From the NCBI GenBank assembly GCA_023807065.1, contig JAJJLU010000341.1, forward strand, positions 32,046 to 96,045: a stretch of DNA of 64,000 nt. The letters are read 5' to 3'. The stretch is from Isotricha intestinalis (Eukaryota; Ciliophora; Litostomatea; Vestibuliferida; Isotrichidae). The position numbers and the translations under genes are program-made. The notes under the pieces were generated by a model. That model did no database searches. It was not told where the DNA came from and was given only the letters and a program-made list of their open reading frames with translations. The stretch's first letter is position 1, and every line of letters starts with the position of its first letter. Below, piece after piece: positions 59,757 through 64,000 of the stretch.

Positions 59757-60353
59757 AAAAAATATGAAAAAGAAAAGTTTTAAATTGATTTTTTTTAATA
59801 ATATTAATGAAAAATTAGATGATTAATTAAATACAACTTTTTTATTTATACTTTAATTTTTATTTAAGATATAAATGATGAAAACTTATATAGCATATCA
59901 TGATTTATAAAATGAATATTTGTATTCATTCTCTTAAAAATAAATTCACAAAATATTTTCTTTTAATTTTAAAGAAAAAAACTTCTGAAAAATTTATTTT
60001 CATAAATTATTATGATGTCCATTTTTTTGTTATAAAGATAAATATTTTCATTTTAATCGAAAGTCAAAAAAATTTATATGATTTTAGAAAGAAATTTTTA
60101 CAATTTCTCAAGAAATAATATTATTATAATACAAAAAATTTAATTAATTATTATTCCCTATCTTATATAAAGAATAAAGTCAATAATTTTGATATCATTC
60201 AATATTTAATGTAATTTATTATTATTCTCCTTAATAAGAATTCCAGAAATTTTTCTTTTACAGAATATTTTATTTAAATATATTTTTAATACTTTTCAAA
60301 AAAATAAATTACGTAAACATCTTTTAAAAAATTTTATAAATTATTTAAAACTT
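59757..60353. other. Intergenic region with a 72-codon ORF
   Basis: This 597-bp spacer lies between two convergent genes. On the + strand, 59900-60118 is an ATG-initiated 72-codon ORF, Phe/Lys/Ile-rich, with no domain and no clear membrane helix. At this stop density an ORF of that size is uncommon by chance, so it could be a small gene or an old coding fragment. The remainder, to 60353, shows nothing. Confidence 0.35.
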
Positions 60354-63300
60354 TTAAATATGATCAATATCTAAATCATCATCTAAATATAAAGATTGAC
60401 AAGTCATAATTTCTCTTAATAAAATACTTTTAGCATTGACAAATTTTTCACCTAAAGTAGTATTACCTAAAACTTTATAAAATTCACAAATTGAATCAAA
60501 GAAAGTAACCATTCTATTTATCATTGAAAAAATTTTCCCTTCTTCCATTTCACATTCATTTAAAATTTCATTAAAATGTTTTCCAAGCATCCAACTTTGA
60601 ATAGGTTTAGCTAAATAAAAACCAATTCTTCTATTATAAGTATTTTCTTCAAAGTTTTCATTTTTTTCAATTTCAATTAAATTATCATATATTTTTTTAA
60701 AATCATTTATTGCATTTGTGAAATTTTCACTTATATCTGGGTCTTCAAAATCAATTATGTTTTGATTTATTATAAATGAACTTAAAAAAGCAATTAATTC
60801 ATCAATTGTTAATTTATCTATAATATTACTTAATAATAATTCTGTAACTATTATACAATCTGCTGATGTTATTTCTTTTGCTGCTTTACCTTTTAATTCT
60901 AATTGATATTCTTCATTAATATATTTTAATTTTTTTAATACTGCTAAACGTGAATTAAACTCTCCAAAACATTTTAAATTTTCTTCACTTAATTTATCTT
61001 TGTTTTTTTTTAATTCATCTTTTACTTTTTTTATTTCACCATATTGTTTAATGTGCTTTTCTCTTAATTGGCAATTATAACATTGATTTGTTATTAAAAG
61101 AGTATTAAAAGTATCTTTTTGGTTTAAAATATTATTTACTTCAATATCATTTTTACATATTTTTAAATAATTACATATTTTTACATTTTCATCATTAATT
61201 CCGTTTAATTCATTTAATACATTTTCTAAATCTTTTTGTTGATAAAAATCAAATCCATCTTCATCTTGAATATATTTATAACTTTTTGAATTTTTTAAAA
61301 TATAATCATATATATCAATTATATCTTCGTTTTGAACTGTGAAATATTCATAATATTTTCCATTGATAACTCCATTATCACTAAATTTATTATTTGATTT
61401 TTTTTTACTTTCATATTCAATTATTTTTTCTTTATCATTATTAACAGAAATACACCAAATTTCACCATTATAATCAATATAATAATGAACAATAAAAACA
61501 AAAATATCTTTCATAGTTTTTTTGTCATTAATTTTAATTAACCTTCCATTACTTTTTAATAAGTCATTAATATAATTAATATCGAATATTTTTTTCCTAA
61601 TTTTTTTTAAATTAAGATTATTATCATAATAATCTCCTATACTTTCAATATCATAAATACAATCAATTTTTTCACAATCATTTAACTTTTTTTCATTAAT
61701 TTCAATATTTTTAATAATTTGAGGCATAGAAATAAAAGTAGAATTTTCAATATAGCTTTTCTTAAAAAAATCAACAATATTTTTAATATTTCTAAACAAG
61801 AAATTAATAATAGTTTTATAACTTAATCTAAATTTACTACTTACAGAAGTACCACTTCCTTTACACATATTAACAATATTATCTTTAGTAGGAACATCTT
61901 TTTTATCTCCTAACATTAAAAAAACATGTCCTTTATCATCATTTCCTCTTCTTCCAGCTCTTCCACACATTTGTAAATACTCACTTGAAGATAATATTTC
62001 TCTTTTACCTTCATTAAATTTAGTTATATCTGTAAAAACTACTGTTTTAGTTGGCATATTTAATCCAATTGAAAATGAAGTAGTTGCAAATAAAATTTTA
62101 ATTAAATTCTTAGAATATAATATTTCTACTATTTCCTTTAATATTGGTAATAAACCTGAATGATGTATTCCTATTCCTGAAGGAAGTAATTTACGTAAAA
62201 ATTCAACTTGACCTATTTTTTGATCTTCTATTGATAATTTTTTTTTTATACTTTTTTCAAAGAAATTTATTATTCTTTGCCTTTCATTATTATCGATATA
62301 TGTATTATTAGATAACATTTTAGCATATTCATCTATTTTCTTTATTGAAAATGTAAATATAACTGCAGGTGTTAAATCTTGTTTATTTATATATGATACT
62401 ATTTCTTCTATTTTTAAATGAGTTCTTGTTATATAATTTGATGATGTTGGATTTTCTTCATTAAATCTATCTAATTGTCTTTTAAGTAAAAAAGAATTAT
62501 AACTTTTAATTTGATTAAATAATTTATCTAATCTTTGTTGTCTTTCTTTCTTTCCTTGAGGTTTATTTCTTTTCATATTAAAATTTTTTCCTTCTTCTTT
62601 AATATCAGAAATAGCTTTATAAATATTTTCGTCAAGAATTTTATCATCTCCAGTTTTAAAGACAATAACATTTTTATTATTAATATAAATTTTATGTTCT
62701 AAAGGAACGACTCTTTTATAAGTAATTTCAATAAAGATAGTATTCCCTTTAATTCTTCCAATCCATTTTGCAAAATCAAAATAATTTGGAATAGTAGCAC
62801 TTAACATAACTAACCCAATATTAGGAGGTAATAAAATTAATATTTCTTCCCAAACATGTCCTCTTTCTTGATCATTAATATAATGTACTTCATCAAAAAT
62901 AATATAATTAACATTTCTTAATTTTTCATTTTCTTTAAACAACCAATTTCTTAAAATTTCAGTTGTCATTATTATACATTGAGCATCTTGATTGATTGAT
63001 ACATCTCCTGTTATTATTCCTACATTTGAAAATATTTTTTTAAAATCTCTAAATTTTTGATTTGATAATGCTTTAATTGGTGAAGTATATATTATTCTTT
63101 TTCCTAATTGAATTGTTTTTGCTATTGCATATTCTGCTACTAATGTTTTTCCTGATGAAGTATGTGCACATACTAATACATTTTCATGATTTTCTACACG
63201 AATTATTCCTCTTTTCTGAAAATCATCTAATTCAAAAGGATATTTTATTGAAAGATTTTTTATTTTAGAATATTCTGATATTGGTATTTTATCTTCTATT

Positions 63301-63617
63301 GCAAATGGAATTTTTTCTTCTTTTTTTTCTTCCTTTTTTTCTTCTTTTTTTTCTTCCTTTTTTTCTTCTTTTTTTTCTTCTTTTTTTTCTTCAAGTTTTT
63401 TATCTAATAATATTTTTTCTTCTTGTTTTTTTTCTTCACTTTTTTCCTCTTGTTTAATTTCTTCTTTTTTTAATTCCTCATTTATTTCTTCTTTTTTTTC
63501 TTCTTCTTCTTCTTCTTCTGATGATTCTTCTTCTTCCTTTTTTTCAACTACTTTTTCTTCCTTTTTTTCTTCTACTTTTTCATAATCATCTAAATTAAAC
63601 ATATCATCATCATCCAT
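60354..63617 (-). CDS. SKI2: Ski2-like DExH RNA helicase
   Basis: This 1087-residue protein is a Ski2/SKIV2L-type helicase, the motor of the Ski complex that feeds cytoplasmic RNA to the exosome. Motifs: I 'A-H-T-S-S-G-K-T' near 150, Ia 'S-P-I-K-A-L-S-N-Q-K', II 'D-E-V-H' near 240, III 'S-A-T-I-P-N' and VI 'Q-M-C-G-R-A-G-R-R-G' near 548. 'E-R-G-H-V-W-E-E' and 'F-A-K-W-I-G-R' with 'V-P-L-E-H' favour Ski2 over Mtr4. The C-terminal helical domain ends 'L-G-N-T-T-L-G-E-K-F ... S-L-Y-L', also Ski2-like. The N-terminal 110 residues are a Glu/Lys repeat rather than the usual Ski3/Ski8-binding region. An insertion near 360-390 is Lys/Arg-rich. Catalytic motifs are complete. Confidence 0.9.
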   Translation of the reverse strand: MDDDDMFNLDDYEKVEEKKEEKVVEKKEEEESSEEEEEEEKKEEINEELKKEEIKQEEKSEEKKQEEKILLDKKLEEKKEEKKEEKKEEKKEEKKEEKKEEKIPFAIEDKIPISEYSKIKNLSIKYPFELDDFQKRGIIRVENHENVLVCAHTSSGKTLVAEYAIAKTIQLGKRIIYTSPIKALSNQKFRDFKKIFSNVGIITGDVSINQDAQCIIMTTEILRNWLFKENEKLRNVNYIIFDEVHYINDQERGHVWEEILILLPPNIGLVMLSATIPNYFDFAKWIGRIKGNTIFIEITYKRVVPLEHKIYINNKNVIVFKTGDDKILDENIYKAISDIKEEGKNFNMKRNKPQGKKERQQRLDKLFNQIKSYNSFLLKRQLDRFNEENPTSSNYITRTHLKIEEIVSYINKQDLTPAVIFTFSIKKIDEYAKMLSNNTYIDNNERQRIINFFEKSIKKKLSIEDQKIGQVEFLRKLLPSGIGIHHSGLLPILKEIVEILYSKNLIKILFATTSFSIGLNMPTKTVVFTDITKFNEGKREILSSSEYLQMCGRAGRRGNDDKGHVFLMLGDKKDVPTKDNIVNMCKGSGTSVSSKFRLSYKTIINFLFRNIKNIVDFFKKSYIENSTFISMPQIIKNIEINEKKLNDCEKIDCIYDIESIGDYYDNNLNLKKIRKKIFDINYINDLLKSNGRLIKINDKKTMKDIFVFIVHYYIDYNGEIWCISVNNDKEKIIEYESKKKSNNKFSDNGVINGKYYEYFTVQNEDIIDIYDYILKNSKSYKYIQDEDGFDFYQQKDLENVLNELNGINDENVKICNYLKICKNDIEVNNILNQKDTFNTLLITNQCYNCQLREKHIKQYGEIKKVKDELKKNKDKLSEENLKCFGEFNSRLAVLKKLKYINEEYQLELKGKAAKEITSADCIIVTELLLSNIIDKLTIDELIAFLSSFIINQNIIDFEDPDISENFTNAINDFKKIYDNLIEIEKNENFEENTYNRRIGFYLAKPIQSWMLGKHFNEILNECEMEEGKIFSMINRMVTFFDSICEFYKVLGNTTLGEKFVNAKSILLREIMTCQSLYLDDDLDIDHI
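63302..63400. repeat. 12-bp coding tandem repeat (Lys-Lys-Glu-Glu)
   Basis: The + strand shows alternating 'ttttttttcttc' and 'ctttttttcttc' units, about eight copies. On the coding strand each gives K-K-E-E (or E-K-K-E), extending the disordered N-terminus of the Ski2-like helicase. Confidence 0.8.
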
Positions 63618-63650
63618 TATATAATTAACTAAAATATTTTAATTTTTAAA

Positions 63651-63794
63651 ATGGGAAATGAAAATTTAACAAAAGAAAAAATTGCTAAAAACTCCATATT
63701 TAATTTTTTTCTATCAACTATAATATACATAATTTTTTTATTTTCTAATTTTTTTTCTTTCAATATTTTCATTTTTATATTTTATCATCATTAA
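63651..63794 (+). CDS. Possible 47-residue membrane peptide
   Basis: An ATG after an A-run opens a 47-codon ORF, 33 bp head-to-head with the Ski2-like gene. It begins MGNENLTKEK and continues as a Phe/Ile-rich hydrophobic segment. The hydrophilic start, then membrane helix, is reminiscent of a real small protein, but the hydrophobic part is also what T-rich DNA gives by chance. No GT lies inside it, so it is not the first exon of a longer gene by a simple splice. The remainder of the window to 64000 shows nothing recognisable. Confidence 0.25.
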   Translation: MGNENLTKEKIAKNSIFNFFLSTIIYIIFLFSNFFSFNIFIFIFYHH

Positions 63795-64000
63795 TAACAT
63801 TCTCTTAAATATATTAAATAAAAATTGCAATAAGAAAAAAAATGTTTACATTAATAATATATTTTCTATTGAATATTCATAAATAAAGTAATAAAAATTT
63901 ATTTTTTATATATTAAAAAATTTCTAATATTTAAAACTTTTATTAGATCCTTACGCAAATTATTTTTGTTTGAAATTACTTTGTTTTTTAAATAATAATG

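Noticed and set aside
1..64000. tRNA, rRNA, CRISPR array, transposon or virus-derived genes
   Set aside because: Spacers were scanned by eye for tRNA T-loop-like GGTTCGA motifs, direct repeats with spacers, terminal inverted repeats and polymerase, integrase or transposase motifs. None was found, though small structured RNAs could be missed.
1..64000. Bacterial origin
   Set aside because: Clathrin light chain, kinesin with a GT-AG intron, BEACH, USP, Ski2 and CEP20 genes are eukaryotic, and no ribosome-binding sites or operons were seen.

Overview
The window is nuclear DNA from a very AT-rich, gene-dense protist. Coding sequence is rich in Asn, Lys, Ile and Glu. Starts sit in an A-run context, and almost every gene ends in TAA; one ends in TAG (59756) and one in TGA (48711). 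No stop triplet appears as sense in reading frames of up to 2451 codons, so the standard code fits. Introns are nearly absent: I found one convincing example, 50 nt long, in the kinesin gene. CEP20/FOR20 and WRAP73 homologues point to a cell with basal bodies or centrioles. Dickkopf-like cysteine-rich secreted proteins, a membrane histidine-kinase-like protein and a membrane protein ending in a 'Y-x-R-x-Y-x-K-x-QD ... GG' module recall ciliates. A ciliate using standard stops (for example a litostome) is my best guess, at about even odds. Other flagellated or anaerobic AT-rich protists, or chytrid-like fungi, remain possible.

Layout. 0.7-8.3 kb: a lipid-anchored CAP-like protein, a PX/WD40-like protein, clathrin light chain, WRAP73, a three-repeat Myb protein and CEP20. 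8.3-17 kb: a coding-like remnant, a B-box/WD40 protein split by a Lys/Glu-rich insertion, an ADP-ribosylglycohydrolase and two unrecognised proteins. 17-31 kb: a 1524-residue repetitive surface protein, a TPM/MOLO1-like membrane protein, a B-box/kelch protein, a kinesin, a secreted cysteine-rich protein, a rhomboid protease and a small membrane ORF. 31-37.5 kb: a decayed gene, a second member of the large surface-protein family, an unrecognised Asn-rich protein and the NUS1 subunit of cis-prenyltransferase. 37.5-49.5 kb: a giant LamG-PH-BEACH-WD40 protein, an Asn/Tyr-rich protein, the ciliate-type membrane protein and a second decayed gene. 49.6-63.6 kb: a histidine-kinase-like membrane protein, a giant ubiquitin-specific protease, a low-complexity acidic protein and the Ski2 RNA helicase.

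Functional themes are housekeeping and cytoskeletal: vesicle coat and BEACH trafficking, centriole and microtubule parts, dolichol synthesis, cytoplasmic RNA decay and deubiquitination. A set of secreted or membrane proteins of unknown role lies among them. There is no operon structure, although several gene pairs are head-to-head only 51-128 bp apart. The most interesting undescribed item is the pair of paralogous multi-pass surface proteins at 17298-21872 and 32354-34738. They share a cysteine-patterned juxtamembrane module and a membrane block; one adds about four ectodomain repeats, the other a polybasic Met-Lys-Ser loop. No tRNA, rRNA, CRISPR array, transposase or telomere was recognised.
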